Part shown: positions 48,173-58,204 of the stretch, in pieces
Layout: every line of letters starts with the position of its first letter
How positions within the stretch are numbered: position 1 is the stretch's first letter
DNA from: Dictyobacter aurantiacus
GTDB lineage: Bacteria; Chloroflexota; Ktedonobacteria; Ktedonobacterales; Ktedonobacteraceae
Direction: 5' to 3'
Assembly: GCF_003967515.1 (NCBI RefSeq)
Contig: NZ_BIFQ01000001.1
Span: 372,001-436,000 of the forward strand
Length of the DNA: 64,000 nucleotides
Translations under genes and position numbers: made by a program
The notes under the pieces: model-generated
Seen by the model: the letters and a program-made list of their open reading frames with translations, nothing else
Database searches by the model: none
What the model was told of the DNA's origin: nothing

Positions 48173-49258
48173 ATGAGCATCCCACTGCCAGAAACAAGCA
48201 TGCCTCCTGAGGAGAAAAACAACGTGACTTCTCCCCCGGAAATCGCAGCTGAGGGTCCGCCATCTCCACCCAGACAACGCTTCAAGTGGCTTAAATTTGG
48301 GCTCCGCCTCGGTTGCGCATTGGTCTTGCTCACTTTTCTCTTCAAATCCATCTCCTGGTCTATTGTGCTACAGAAATTACAACACCTTGACGATGGAGAA
48401 GTAGTAATAGGGCTGATCGTTGGCTTGATCGGTGTCATCTTGAGCTCCTATCAGTGGCAGAGTCTGCTGGATGGAGAAGGGATTCATATCGACTTGAGAC
48501 GCCTGATCAACCTCTATCTGATCGGCATCTCGTTTAACCATTTCTTACCTACGGGGATGGGAGGTGATGTGATCAAAGCCTACTGTGTAGGCAAGGAAGG
48601 ACACAATGCCGCTGGTTCGGTCAGCGCGGTCGTCATGAGCCGCGTCACCGGCTTTGCCGGTATGCTCATCATCTCAATCCCGATACTGATCATCTATCAC
48701 CAGGCCTTCGCCCCCTGGATAGTCGGGACTTTTTTACTGGCCAGCCTGGGTATATGTGGTGGACTGGTGGTCGTGTTTTTTGCCGTTGCCTTGCTGCCAA
48801 CATTGATTAAAGGAAAATGGACCAGCTATCGCATTGTCTCTTCGATGTTTAACATTGGGATGACGCTGCAGAAAAGCCTCAGGCAACCACGAGCATTGTG
48901 TAGTGCAATAGTGTATGGAGTGCTTTTCCATATCAGCGCCGCGCTTAACTATTATGCTTTTGCCATGATTTTGCATATCCAGGTGCCACTTCCTTTCTAT
49001 ATGGTTATCATTCCGTTCGTTTCTCTGGCCGTAGTTTTACCCACTACTATTAATGGCTATGGCGTACGTGAGAGCGCGTTCATCGCCATTTTCGCGTCAC
49101 TACATGTTGACATGTCGACGGCAGCAGCTCTGGTTCTTCTAATGGACGCGCAGGGCATTTTCTTTGCTCTCATTGGAGGTGCTATCTACCTTTTTACGCA
49201 TAATCGAAAAGGAAACACGGCTCAGAAAACTCATCTATGTCGCCTGACGGCTGATTAG
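48173..49258 (+). CDS. LPG-synthase-type (UPF0104) integral membrane protein
   Basis: This 361-residue protein has a Pro/Ser-rich cytoplasmic N-terminus (about 35 residues). About eight membrane segments follow in the pattern of the lysylphosphatidylglycerol synthase transmembrane domain: NHFLPTGMGGDVIKAYCVGK and VSLAVVLPTTINGYGVRESA. The catalytic aminoacyl-transfer domain of MprF is absent. Such stand-alone proteins occur in glycan clusters and may move lipid-linked precursors across the membrane; that role is inferred from context. GGAGG precedes the ATG. Confidence 0.8.
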   Translation: MSIPLPETSMPPEEKNNVTSPPEIAAEGPPSPPRQRFKWLKFGLRLGCALVLLTFLFKSISWSIVLQKLQHLDDGEVVIGLIVGLIGVILSSYQWQSLLDGEGIHIDLRRLINLYLIGISFNHFLPTGMGGDVIKAYCVGKEGHNAAGSVSAVVMSRVTGFAGMLIISIPILIIYHQAFAPWIVGTFLLASLGICGGLVVVFFAVALLPTLIKGKWTSYRIVSSMFNIGMTLQKSLRQPRALCSAIVYGVLFHISAALNYYAFAMILHIQVPLPFYMVIIPFVSLAVVLPTTINGYGVRESAFIAIFASLHVDMSTAAALVLLMDAQGIFFALIGGAIYLFTHNRKGNTAQKTHLCRLTAD

Positions 49259-49345
49259 CCTGTTTACATATCGCAGGCCGCCAGCGCCCGCCAGCCACAT
49301 CATCATGTATGCAATGGGAACTTTCAACTATGGAGAGATGAAACA

Positions 49346-50641
49346 ATGGATGAAAGACGATCTCAAGTTTTACCAGAATATACGAAACCCTCCTCTGACG
49401 ATTCAGTTACGGAGACGTTGCCAAAACATGGCAAAAAACAGACTCCAGCTCGAGAAAAAGAGCAAAAGGTTATTGTGTCCGATGGGTTGAATGCTGGTGC
49501 AACGAAAAAGAAAGGTGGCAAGGCGGGACGCCCCTTTTCCTCGTTGCTCTATAGCTCAAAGGAAAGCATTCAGCATTCAACAAAGTCTTTTAAGACGCGC
49601 TACAAGCGCTCACGGGCGCTGAATGTCGCGGCAATCGCAGCGGGTCTGGCACTATTGATCTTCGCCTTCTATACACTCTGGTATGCCTTTCTGGCCACGC
49701 AGCCGGTGACCGTGTTTCAAGTAGGCAGACAGCAGGTGGTGACCCAGAACGTTGGTGGTGGTGGCCTCGTCGATGCTAAACAAAACTTTAACCTGCAATT
49801 CCCTCTGGCCGAGCGGGTGATCGGGATCATGGTCAAACCAGGCGATCACATCAAACGCAACCAGGCGCTCATCCACCTGGATCCATCACAGCTCAATGCC
49901 CAGGTGCAGCAGGCCTCTAATGACGTGGCGGCCGCCCAGGCCTATCTGAACTCGGTCTCGGCCAGCGCGGTGAATCCTATTACGGTAGCTGCGGCCCAGC
50001 AGGCATATCAGGTCGCCAATAACCACTATCACGCCTTACTGGCTCAGACTAATGGTCCGACCCTGCATAACGGCAACCTGATCTCACCGGTCGATGGCGT
50101 GGTCATTACGGTTACCATCAATCCCGGCGAAGTCTTTGCCGCCAATACAGTCTTGATGACACTGGCCGATCAGTCTTCCCTGATCGTACATGCCCAGATT
50201 CCACTGGCCAATCTGCAACAGGTTCATCTCAAGGCTCCCGCACAGATCACACCATCAGCCCTCCCCGGTGTGACGCTGGATGGCACAGTTAGCGCCATTA
50301 TTCCGCAGGCCAATGCACAGACCGATACGTTCCAGGTAGATGTCACGGTCACCAACACACAGCAGTTGCTCATCCCTGGCATGAGCGCCTATGTTCGTCT
50401 GCAGGGTCAGCAGAATGCCTTTGTTGTTCCACGCATCGCGGTCCTCAATCCAGATCACGAGTCCAGCGTCTACCTGGTCCAGCACGGTCATGTCTATCTG
50501 AAGCAGGTTCATGTTGCCGGTAGTGCACCCGATCTCTTCTATGTCGATAGCGGCCTGTCAGCCAGAGACCAGATTGTGGTCCTGCCGCTCAATCGCCTGC
50601 ATCAGGGTCAAACTGTGGCTATCAATGCGGTTGAACACTAG
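49346..50641 (+). CDS. HlyD-type membrane-fusion/biotin-lipoyl adaptor protein
   Basis: This 431-residue protein has a long charged cytoplasmic N-terminus (about 90 residues, Lys/Ser-rich) and one membrane segment (92-116). Outside it has a split lipoyl-like half (FPLAERVIGIMVKPGDHIKR), a short coiled coil (about 175-225), the second lipoyl half (SPVDGVVITVTINPGEVFAA) and a beta-barrel domain. This is the HlyD/AcrA adaptor plan. The long cytoplasmic extension is unusual. No ABC or RND pump is next to it, so its partner would be another membrane protein of the cluster. GGAGAG lies 8 bases before the ATG. Confidence 0.85.
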   Translation: MDERRSQVLPEYTKPSSDDSVTETLPKHGKKQTPAREKEQKVIVSDGLNAGATKKKGGKAGRPFSSLLYSSKESIQHSTKSFKTRYKRSRALNVAAIAAGLALLIFAFYTLWYAFLATQPVTVFQVGRQQVVTQNVGGGGLVDAKQNFNLQFPLAERVIGIMVKPGDHIKRNQALIHLDPSQLNAQVQQASNDVAAAQAYLNSVSASAVNPITVAAAQQAYQVANNHYHALLAQTNGPTLHNGNLISPVDGVVITVTINPGEVFAANTVLMTLADQSSLIVHAQIPLANLQQVHLKAPAQITPSALPGVTLDGTVSAIIPQANAQTDTFQVDVTVTNTQQLLIPGMSAYVRLQGQQNAFVVPRIAVLNPDHESSVYLVQHGHVYLKQVHVAGSAPDLFYVDSGLSARDQIVVLPLNRLHQGQTVAINAVEH

Positions 50642-50666
50642 GGTCGAAAAAAAGAGGGGATATAAC

Positions 50667-52088
50667 ATGGCTAGCTCGAAGCAACGACCCTGGTCACCCC
50701 AGCATAGCTGGAGACCATACCGGGTCATCATGCCAGGAGCGGCGGGCGTGGTAATGCTGATCGCCAGCCTATGCTCCTGGTTTAACAACCCCTCGGGCAC
50801 ACGCCTGATGGCATGGCAGATGCCGGTCGATCTGGGCTGGCAATTGAGCTTGCCTGCGTTCAACTATGGGGTCCTCTGCGCGTCCTGCGCCCTCTACATC
50901 TTTTCTATAACCTACCAATCATGGCGCGCCCTACGCGCCGAGCAGAGCGCTGACCCGGTGCGGGTACTGACCGCGCCCGACTCAATACCTGACCATTGCT
51001 ATGTACGGGCCATGTTGCTCTGCCTGGTGCCACCCGCCCTGTTCCTCTTTCAGTTTCTCTGCTCGGATATGGTGACTATCGCGGAGGTGACACGACAGCA
51101 GGTTCAGTTGGAACTGGCACGCTCGCATCTGGGTTACGCGGCAACGCCTGAATATACTCCAATCCTGCCGTTCCTTTTGGACAGCAGCCAGTTACCCGAT
51201 CGCTTTGCCATCCTGACCGATCAGTTGGATATCGGCTGGTTTATACCGCTCTTTAGCGCTGGCATACTACTGATGGCACGTGCGTTCCTGCCTCTGCGCC
51301 TGCGTCTTGTAGAGACGGCGATCGCTTATCGGCGTCCGCCGCGCCGCGGCCGCTTCGGCATGTTCGCGTTAGCGCTACTGCTGGGCGCGATCATTTTTGG
51401 GCGGGCGCCGGCCGCCATGGCCAGTCAGGCCCAGGCCGGGCATCTGCTAAGCATCGGTGATTACAGTGGCGCGCTGAAGTGGTTGGATGCCGCGCGCCTC
51501 CTTAATCCAGAACTGGATCAACTGGTTGCGTATCACCTTGCGCGTGGTGAAGCCTGGTTCTACCTGCATCCCGAGCAGCCCAATGCTGAAAGTCGGGCCT
51601 ACCTGGGGCATTACTATCGTGCCCAGAAGGATTTCTATACTTCCTACCAGACCATGCTCACAGCCTGGCATACCTACCAGCATACCTCCTGGCTGCAGGA
51701 TGAGGTCAGTCTTTCACTGGCGCAGATGGCCGAAGTGAGCGCCCCCCTGAAGGGCACGCCTAAGGACCATCTGGCCCATGATGAACCCGCTTTGCCCTGG
51801 CTAAACGAGCTATTACAGATCAATCAAAACAATTTTTATGCCCAGTTCACTGTGGGACGTATTCTCTATGACTTAGGCGACTACGCAGGCTGTGAAGCGC
51901 ATATGCGCATGGTCCTCAATATCAGTCCCGGCGCGGAGATGCAGTCGGCCGCCTATACCTATATCGCTTTAAGCAGGTTTGATCTAGGAGATAACAATAA
52001 TGCACGCGAGTACCTGTATAAAGCCCAGGATCTCGATCCTGCCTATCGTAATAATACCGCTCGCCAACATATGTCGGGGATGCGTTAG
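50667..52088 (+). CDS. membrane protein with C-terminal TPR-like region
   Basis: The ATG at 50667 follows GAGGGG and gives 473 residues; the frame is open to 50511, but that part overlaps the adaptor gene. About five membrane segments lie in the first 250 residues (for example VIMPGAAGVVMLIASLCSWF). From about residue 255 helical pairs follow with TPR-like spacing (AGHLLSIGDYSGALKWLDAA, FTVGRILYDLGDYAGCEAHM, YIALSRFDLGDNNNAREYLY). Such proteins often act as assembly scaffolds. The gene is 25 bases after the adaptor and 37 before the GT39 gene, so all three are probably co-translated. Confidence 0.75.
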   Translation: MASSKQRPWSPQHSWRPYRVIMPGAAGVVMLIASLCSWFNNPSGTRLMAWQMPVDLGWQLSLPAFNYGVLCASCALYIFSITYQSWRALRAEQSADPVRVLTAPDSIPDHCYVRAMLLCLVPPALFLFQFLCSDMVTIAEVTRQQVQLELARSHLGYAATPEYTPILPFLLDSSQLPDRFAILTDQLDIGWFIPLFSAGILLMARAFLPLRLRLVETAIAYRRPPRRGRFGMFALALLLGAIIFGRAPAAMASQAQAGHLLSIGDYSGALKWLDAARLLNPELDQLVAYHLARGEAWFYLHPEQPNAESRAYLGHYYRAQKDFYTSYQTMLTAWHTYQHTSWLQDEVSLSLAQMAEVSAPLKGTPKDHLAHDEPALPWLNELLQINQNNFYAQFTVGRILYDLGDYAGCEAHMRMVLNISPGAEMQSAAYTYIALSRFDLGDNNNAREYLYKAQDLDPAYRNNTARQHMSGMR

Positions 52089-52125
52089 TGGATGACGGAA
52101 TGTCTACGAGACACGGAGAAAGGTA

Positions 52126-55100
52126 ATGAGCGTCACTTCCTCAGGAACTCCAGAATTTCATACACTTTCCAAACAGGCTCCATCTTTACAGGGAAAGATA
52201 CAGGCGCTGGTCGTACAACGGGCCAGACGGCGCCTGGCCCGTTGTACCCTGTGGTTCTGCCTGCTGCTGGCCTGCATGGGAACCAGCTGGTTCGTCTTCC
52301 AGTACAACTTGATTCCCCAGGCCAGAACCTATGTGCCACAGTGGAGAGGTGCTCGCTGGATCGCAGCGGCAGATACCAATGCGCCGGTGGCCTATTATCG
52401 CTACACCACCAGTTTACCGGCGACCCCTGATAATGCCTTTGTTATGATCACCGCCAATCAGGTCTTTCAGCTCTATGTGAATGGCATCTTTATCGGTACC
52501 AATACGCAAGATTTTGACCATGGTGAAACTCCCAGAACCTATATGTTTGATGTGAATGTAGCGCTGCGCAAGGGAGTGAATGCTTTTAGCACACGCGTGG
52601 TGGATGCCGATCAGAAAAATCCACAACTGCGCGCCCTGATCGGCATCGGCTGGGGTGGGCAAATACATTATATTGGGAGCGATGCCTCCTGGCACGCTAC
52701 AGGCCAGACAACACTGGCCCATCCACGAGGAGCCGCTAAGAGCTTTAGCTGGGCGTTACCGACCTTTGATGATAGTCTCTGGCAACCCGCGAACCGGATC
52801 TCGTCGCCCGTGGCCGCCGATTCACTGCTCACAGTCAACCCGATCATCTATACCCGGCCCATGCCTTCTCACTGGCTCAGCGCGGAAGGAGGCCAGGATG
52901 GCTACTTTGTGCGTCAGATCGAAGTACCAGCGCACAGCGATAGCATCCTGCTGCGCCTGATCGCCGCCGGACAGGCGGATGTGTTTATCAACAATCACCA
53001 GTACATGCAATGGAATGGCCAGGCCACGGTGCCACGAGAAAACCTGACCACCATCCTGGACGACCTGGGTATGCCAGTGGTCTACCGCAACGGCTTGATT
53101 ACGGGCGTCTACGATATTACCCCCTATGTGCATAAAGGTAGCAATACGCTGGCGATTCATGTTCAGGCACCCGGCACCAGTACAGCTAAGGTGGGGCTGG
53201 ACGCGCAGAAGAACGCGCTCTCCCTTGATGTACTGGCCAGCAGCGGCAACACAGTTACCAACCTGGCCGAGTCCGACGATAAATGGCATGCATCAACACA
53301 GGCTGTTGATAATTGGACAAGCAATGATAGTGCCGCCGCGCAGTGGGCGCCCCCCAATCCTATCGGTCGACCCGGCGCCAGCCTGTCCTACTATCTGCCC
53401 GATACCACCACCTTGCGCAATGTGGTGACGCTGCCCCCTATGCTGATCATCGAGCTGATTGTGTATTGCTGCGTCGCTGTACTGGCATTCTGGCTCCTGA
53501 TGGCCCTGGTGGTCCTACGGCGCTACTATCCATCGCGCGGGGCCGCCCTTGAGGCAGCCAGCCTGGTCTTCCTGCCAGCCCTGGCCGTGGAAGCGCTATT
53601 GATTGTGCTGGACCACGAACCGATGCTGCCACAGCCGTTTCCATATACAGCCCCCTGGGGCCTTTTCCTGATCTTTCTGGTTGCCTCCAGCGCGATCGGA
53701 CTCTGGCTACACGCGCGCCAGCGTCAACGGGTGCCTTATGTCACGACCAATGAATCAGCGGCGCTGAACAACGATTTCCTGGCGCTGGTCGGGAACTCGG
53801 TTCCGCTAGAGTCCCAGCCAGTCCCATTATGGAGGTTGCGCCTGCTGGCATGGCTGCGCCAGAACTGGGGCATCATCCCAGTCATGCTATTGATCATCCC
53901 CATGGCCTGCTACCATCTGGGCTATGAACCATTCTGGCAGGATGAGCTGTCCAGCTACAACGCGGCGCGCAACATTATGCTCCAAGGCTTCCCGGCCTTC
54001 CCCTCCGGCTTTACCTATCCGAAGGGAGAGCTCTACTCCTACCTGCTGGCGGGGTTGATGTTTATCCTGGGGACGAAGGGGACGGTGGTTCCACGCCTGA
54101 TAAGCATGGTTGAATACCTGGTCAGCATTCCCATGCTGTATATCCTTACACAGCGTATGTTTAACCGTCGGATCGCGTGGCTGGCAGCGGCGATGCTGGC
54201 TTTTTCACCCTACGCCATGACCTGGTCGCGTCAGACCCGCATGTATGAGCAGGCCCAGTTTACGTTGATCCTGGTCGTCTTTACACTTTACCAGGCGATC
54301 AGGCAACGTGAACGTAAGCGTCCCGTCTACCTGGCCCTCACCTGCATGGTTATCGCGTACCTGAGCCATGAGGAGAATTTCATTACCTTGCCAGCGGCCC
54401 TGGTCTGCGCGTTACTGGCCACCCGCGAGGCCCCCTACGGGATGCCCTATATCCTGCGCAAAAAGCACTGGTGGGTTCCGGCATTGATCGCCTGCGCCAT
54501 TATTATCATCCAGTTGCTCGCCGTATACTGGACGCATCCTCCAACCTTCGCCACCGATCAGAGTCGGCGTCCGCAGATCCAACCCAGCCTGGATAACCTG
54601 CCCTATTATGTCTCACTCCTCTTCAAGCCGATCGCCATTAAAGATACGGCGGCGCCCTGGCTGCTTACCCAGCCCTGGCTGCTGATCAACTCATCGCTGA
54701 TGGTGCTGGGCTGTATCCTGGCCTTTATACGCCGGGATCGACGGGCTCGCTTCCTGGCGCTCTTCCTGATTCTATCAAGCGTCGTCTTGATTACGATCTT
54801 CACGATGGAGGCGGACCGCTATTACTATCCACTCTTGCCCATCTACTACATTCTGGGCTCGTACGCTTTCTGGAGCATCTTACAGCAGATCTGGCGCTTC
54901 GCGCGGCCCCACCTGCTGCAGGTTGAGCGCAACCTTGATGGTCAGCCACACCCGGTCGTCTCGTTACCGCTGCGGATCGTGCTGGCCACGATGGCGGGAA
55001 TACTCTGCCTGAGCATATTGCTCTTCCCGGCGCTACCGCTGAGCAACTATAACCTGTTCGTTAGCCGTTCCCTGGGACTAAGCTATCGCCATCACTTCGC

Positions 55101-55476
55101 TGATTACGATAACGTAGGCCAGTACATGAAGGATCACTTCAAGAAGGGCGACGTGGTCGTCTCGGTCGCGCCGGCGGTCTCGGTACTCTACTATGTGGGA
55201 CAGGTTGATTACTACTTTTCCATTGACCGGGCCCTCTTCCTGATCGAGCAGAATCGCAAGGTTATCGAAACGACATCTGGAAGCCATCCTTTGTTCAACC
55301 AGCAGGACTTTCAGAATGTGCTGGCCGCCCATAGCCGCATCTGGCTGATCACGGACAACGGAGGCTATCAGGGCGGCGTCACGAAAAATGGCCGCTTCAC
55401 CTTCCCACCGCCCGATTTCCGCATGGTATATGAAGGCTACGGATCAGCGGTCTACTTCCGTGGCGTTGATAACTAA
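52126..55476 (+). CDS. GT39-like glycosyltransferase fused to a beta-sandwich domain
   Basis: This is a large protein of 1116 residues. After one N-terminal membrane segment (about 45-64) comes an extracellular region of about 360 residues with two beta-sandwich-like units. Both show the carbohydrate-binding pattern of rhamnosidase N-domains (QLYVNGIFIGTNTQDFDHGE with DVNVALRKGVNAFS; later DVFINNHQYMQWNG with DITPYVHKGSNTLAIHV). Then come about 13 membrane segments with the GT39 acidic pair in YEPFWQDELSSYNAARN (Asp606-Glu607), and a C-terminal soluble part. GT39 enzymes use polyprenyl-phosphate sugars; the GT2 gene in the cluster could provide one. The fusion suggests that acceptor glycan binding and transfer are joined in one chain. 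Confidence 0.82.
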   Translation: MSVTSSGTPEFHTLSKQAPSLQGKIQALVVQRARRRLARCTLWFCLLLACMGTSWFVFQYNLIPQARTYVPQWRGARWIAAADTNAPVAYYRYTTSLPATPDNAFVMITANQVFQLYVNGIFIGTNTQDFDHGETPRTYMFDVNVALRKGVNAFSTRVVDADQKNPQLRALIGIGWGGQIHYIGSDASWHATGQTTLAHPRGAAKSFSWALPTFDDSLWQPANRISSPVAADSLLTVNPIIYTRPMPSHWLSAEGGQDGYFVRQIEVPAHSDSILLRLIAAGQADVFINNHQYMQWNGQATVPRENLTTILDDLGMPVVYRNGLITGVYDITPYVHKGSNTLAIHVQAPGTSTAKVGLDAQKNALSLDVLASSGNTVTNLAESDDKWHASTQAVDNWTSNDSAAAQWAPPNPIGRPGASLSYYLPDTTTLRNVVTLPPMLIIELIVYCCVAVLAFWLLMALVVLRRYYPSRGAALEAASLVFLPALAVEALLIVLDHEPMLPQPFPYTAPWGLFLIFLVASSAIGLWLHARQRQRVPYVTTNESAALNNDFLALVGNSVPLESQPVPLWRLRLLAWLRQNWGIIPVMLLIIPMACYHLGYEPFWQDELSSYNAARNIMLQGFPAFPSGFTYPKGELYSYLLAGLMFILGTKGTVVPRLISMVEYLVSIPMLYILTQRMFNRRIAWLAAAMLAFSPYAMTWSRQTRMYEQAQFTLILVVFTLYQAIRQRERKRPVYLALTCMVIAYLSHEENFITLPAALVCALLATREAPYGMPYILRKKHWWVPALIACAIIIIQLLAVYWTHPPTFATDQSRRPQIQPSLDNLPYYVSLLFKPIAIKDTAAPWLLTQPWLLINSSLMVLGCILAFIRRDRRARFLALFLILSSVVLITIFTMEADRYYYPLLPIYYILGSYAFWSILQQIWRFARPHLLQVERNLDGQPHPVVSLPLRIVLATMAGILCLSILLFPALPLSNYNLFVSRSLGLSYRHHFADYDNVGQYMKDHFKKGDVVVSVAPAVSVLYYVGQVDYYFSIDRALFLIEQNRKVIETTSGSHPLFNQQDFQNVLAAHSRIWLITDNGGYQGGVTKNGRFTFPPPDFRMVYEGYGSAVYFRGVDN

Positions 55477-55543
55477 GTCTATGGCACAGATATTCCGATA
55501 ATAATAAGCAGACAGGCTCGCACAAGAGAAAGTAGGTCATCGT

Positions 55544-56854
55544 ATGCAGCAAACTCCTTCCATGGCAGAGTTGCCCGCTGCCGATTCTTCGTCCACAGAT
55601 AATCTCGTATGTGAAGATCAAGGGCTACGGTTGCAGGAAACGCCTGTCCAGCAGAAGGCGCAACCGTCCGGACAGGTCTGGGCCTACCGGCTCCTATGGG
55701 TGACGTTCTTCATCTTTTTTGCGTCCACCGGCGCCGGCAAGCTCTGGGATCGTGTCTGGCATGCGACGGTTCGCTTTGATACGTTCTGGTCGCCGCCACA
55801 TTTCTTTGTGTTTGTGATGACGTCGATCACAGCCGCACTGGTCGCCACAATCGCCTTTACGCCCAGATTACGCACCTGGTATGGACCATGTGTGCGCGTG
55901 CCCTTCCTGCCCTTTGAGGTCCCTGGTTCGCTGGTGATACTGGGTGGAGGTCTGACCGCGCTATGCATCACGATCATGTTTGATAACTTCTGGCATTCGA
56001 CCTATGGACTGGATGAGACGCAGTGGTCGGTCCCGCACTGCATGCTGGGCTGGTCGTGGCTGACCATTATCCTGGGCTTCGTAGCAGCCCGTATGGCGTT
56101 CCGCCAGTATCGACCCATCAACTGCCTTACCAACCTGGTGATGGCGCTCTTGATCCTTGAATTCCTCTGTCCCGCGGTGCTGGGGCCTTTCTACCTGATG
56201 TATTCGCCTCACCTGGTCAATGCGCTGAAGAATATCCCAATCGTGCGTACAGAACCTTCGGCTCAGCATATGTATCGCATCTATGAACACTTTGGGCTGA
56301 CACGCCAGACCAATCCTTTGTACATTCCTATTGTGACCGGTTTCGCGGGCGCCGCCCTGATGCTGCTGCGCCGTCTGGATGCGCGTAAACGCGTCTTTCT
56401 CCTGGCCCCCTTCCTCTGGTCCATCCTCCTGATGGGGCGCGACTGGTATACCATCTACTTCCTGCACTACCAGGGGACACATACGGTCGCGGGTATCTTC
56501 CATGTGCTTCCAAAGGAGCCTTCGCTGTGGGTGCCGATTCCGCTTTTTGTGGCGGCCGTCCTCTATACCCTTTTGCGGCGAACCAGCCTGCAAGAACAGC
56601 GAGTTCTCATCATATGTGGCGTCGTCTTCGCCATCTGCACCTACTTCATCTGGCATACCACCCCGTGGATGCTGCTGCTGGCTATCCCATCTGGTGGCAC
56701 GGTCCTCCTGGGTGCCTGGCTCGGCAACTATATCTATGACATGATAGAGAAGCCGCGCCTGCATTCCCTGGTAAGCTTCCTGATGGCCAGTTGCGCGCAG
56801 ATTCCGGCGGCCCTCGGCATCATCGACCTGTTCATGCGCCGCGCCACCCCATAA
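55544..56854 (+). CDS. hypothetical polytopic membrane protein of the glycan cluster
   Basis: This 436-residue protein has a polar N-terminus of about 45 residues and roughly ten membrane segments. His- and Trp-rich motifs near the membrane face stand out (GAGKLWDRVWHATVRFDTFW, FDNFWHSTYGLDETQWSVPH and GRDWYTIYFLHYQGTHTVAG). I do not recognise the family. The repeated histidines could bind metal or haem, but no fixed motif supports that. It is the last gene of the cluster, 67 bases after the GT39 gene, and is followed by a large palindrome in the convergent gap. Confidence 0.65.
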   Translation: MQQTPSMAELPAADSSSTDNLVCEDQGLRLQETPVQQKAQPSGQVWAYRLLWVTFFIFFASTGAGKLWDRVWHATVRFDTFWSPPHFFVFVMTSITAALVATIAFTPRLRTWYGPCVRVPFLPFEVPGSLVILGGGLTALCITIMFDNFWHSTYGLDETQWSVPHCMLGWSWLTIILGFVAARMAFRQYRPINCLTNLVMALLILEFLCPAVLGPFYLMYSPHLVNALKNIPIVRTEPSAQHMYRIYEHFGLTRQTNPLYIPIVTGFAGAALMLLRRLDARKRVFLLAPFLWSILLMGRDWYTIYFLHYQGTHTVAGIFHVLPKEPSLWVPIPLFVAAVLYTLLRRTSLQEQRVLIICGVVFAICTYFIWHTTPWMLLLAIPSGGTVLLGAWLGNYIYDMIEKPRLHSLVSFLMASCAQIPAALGIIDLFMRRATP

Positions 56855-56878
56855 CAATCTATGTATATGCTTCTTAAC

Positions 56879-56936
56879 GATAGAGATCGAGGTTACCTGC
56901 CCCGGCGGTCCGGGGCAGGTAACCTCGATCTCTATC
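56879..56936. terminator. palindrome, 27-bp arms, between convergent genes
   Basis: Arms 56879-56905 and 56910-56936 are exact reverse complements with the loop CGGT. It lies 25 bases after the glycan-cluster end and 32 bases after the end of the facing gene, so it can terminate both. Confidence 0.8.
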
Positions 56937-56967
56937 TTGGTATGTCTAAGAAGATTTGATATGCTCG

Positions 56968-57687
56968 TCAACTGCTCGCCTGTTTGGCGTAGAGGCCAGT
57001 TTGCGAGACGTAGATATCATAGGTTTTGCCATCAGCGGGCTCAAAGACACCATTGCCATATGTAGCATCCACAAACGGTTTGGTCAGCGAGTTCCCATAG
57101 GTCTGGTTAAAGAAATCGCCGGTCCCTCCGTTGAGTTCAACGACAACGTGATGAGAAGAACTTTCTAGCCTGGCATCATTATATGAGCCTTCCAGGCGGG
57201 TCAATTTATAGCTGGAGTGAATACCGAGGATGTTCATCCAGGCCGGAAATTTGATCATGACACATTCCAGGCGCCATAGATCTCCGTTGATCTGGTAACT
57301 CTTCGTTGAGGTTGGATTGCCATTTTTATCCAGCATTGTCAACTGCAAATCCATATTATGTGGAGCGTTCTCAAAGCTGGTGGCCTGGACGCGGGCCACT
57401 TTGATGTCGTTGGTCAGCCCCAGATAGCTCTGAACGGCAAAGGTGAGCCAGAGCAACGATACAGCCAGGACCAACATGATAATCCCGCTGGCGCCACGCC
57501 TCCAGCGTAGCTCGCGGCGGCGCTTGCGCCAGCGGCGATAGCGCTGACCGTATTCATCCTCAAATTCTTCCAGTTCGCGCCGACCACCAAACAGGCCCAT
57601 GAGCGATGAGATCAGCAGACCAACGCCGAGTACCGCGACCAGGAACAGAACCAGTTGCGGAGGACCAATCTGTACAGGTGTATTCAT
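56968..57687 (-). CDS. hypothetical two-helix membrane protein
   Basis: This 239-residue protein has a membrane segment at about 11-33 (QLVLFLVAVLGVGLLISSLM). A basic cytoplasmic loop follows (RYRRWRKRRRELRWRRG), then a second membrane segment at about 66-90. An extracellular beta-rich domain of about 145 residues follows, with no recognised family (VIVTRLEGSYNDARLESSSH-like strands around residue 165). The ATG at 57687 is preceded by GGCTGCACTCAT, without a strong binding site. It faces the end of the glycan cluster and is not part of it. Confidence 0.6.
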   Translation of the reverse strand: MNTPVQIGPPQLVLFLVAVLGVGLLISSLMGLFGGRRELEEFEDEYGQRYRRWRKRRRELRWRRGASGIIMLVLAVSLLWLTFAVQSYLGLTNDIKVARVQATSFENAPHNMDLQLTMLDKNGNPTSTKSYQINGDLWRLECVMIKFPAWMNILGIHSSYKLTRLEGSYNDARLESSSHHVVVELNGGTGDFFNQTYGNSLTKPFVDATYGNGVFEPADGKTYDIYVSQTGLYAKQASS

Positions 57688-58204
57688 ATGAGTGCAGCCT
57701 TTCGGATGATATTCGCTATAAGTTCAAATGAGCTCAAGTATACCTCTTCTTAAATACTATACGAGCAGAACATTTTTTTCAGTTCAAAATACCCTCCTGA
57801 GAAAAAAATGCCACTCTCTCAGGCAGAGGCAAGCCTTTGTATATGATTAAACGCAGTCATTGAGGAAAGCTCTAATGTTATTGAAAGGTACCCGTCTTAA
57901 CAGGTAGATAGGATACACATCCTCTATTTCCACGTAATTTAATCAACGCGGCTTATACTATCTTACAGAAGCTATGAGATATATGCCCTTGTTAAGGGCG
58001 TCAGTGTCAACATTTGACGGTGCTCTACGTTTACAATCTAGAGGGCTACGGCGTATGCATAGGCGGGGTGCAGCAGCATCTCAGGCGAATGCAGTTGTAA
58101 TACTTTTCATACCGTGAATCCGGTATCTATGCTAGCTCACTCCTGTAAAGCAACGAATACGCCATACCAAGATAACAAATAATAAAGAAGGCGAGGAATG
58201 AAAG
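57688..58204. other. intergenic region upstream of pgmB
   Basis: 517 bases without a gene. It holds a short stem (CCTGAGA...TCTCAGG, about 57798-57823) and, 90 bases before pgmB, a 6-bp inverted repeat (ATACCG 58109-58114, CGGTAT 58121-58126) that could be an operator for a sugar-responsive repressor. The latter is speculative. Confidence 0.3.
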
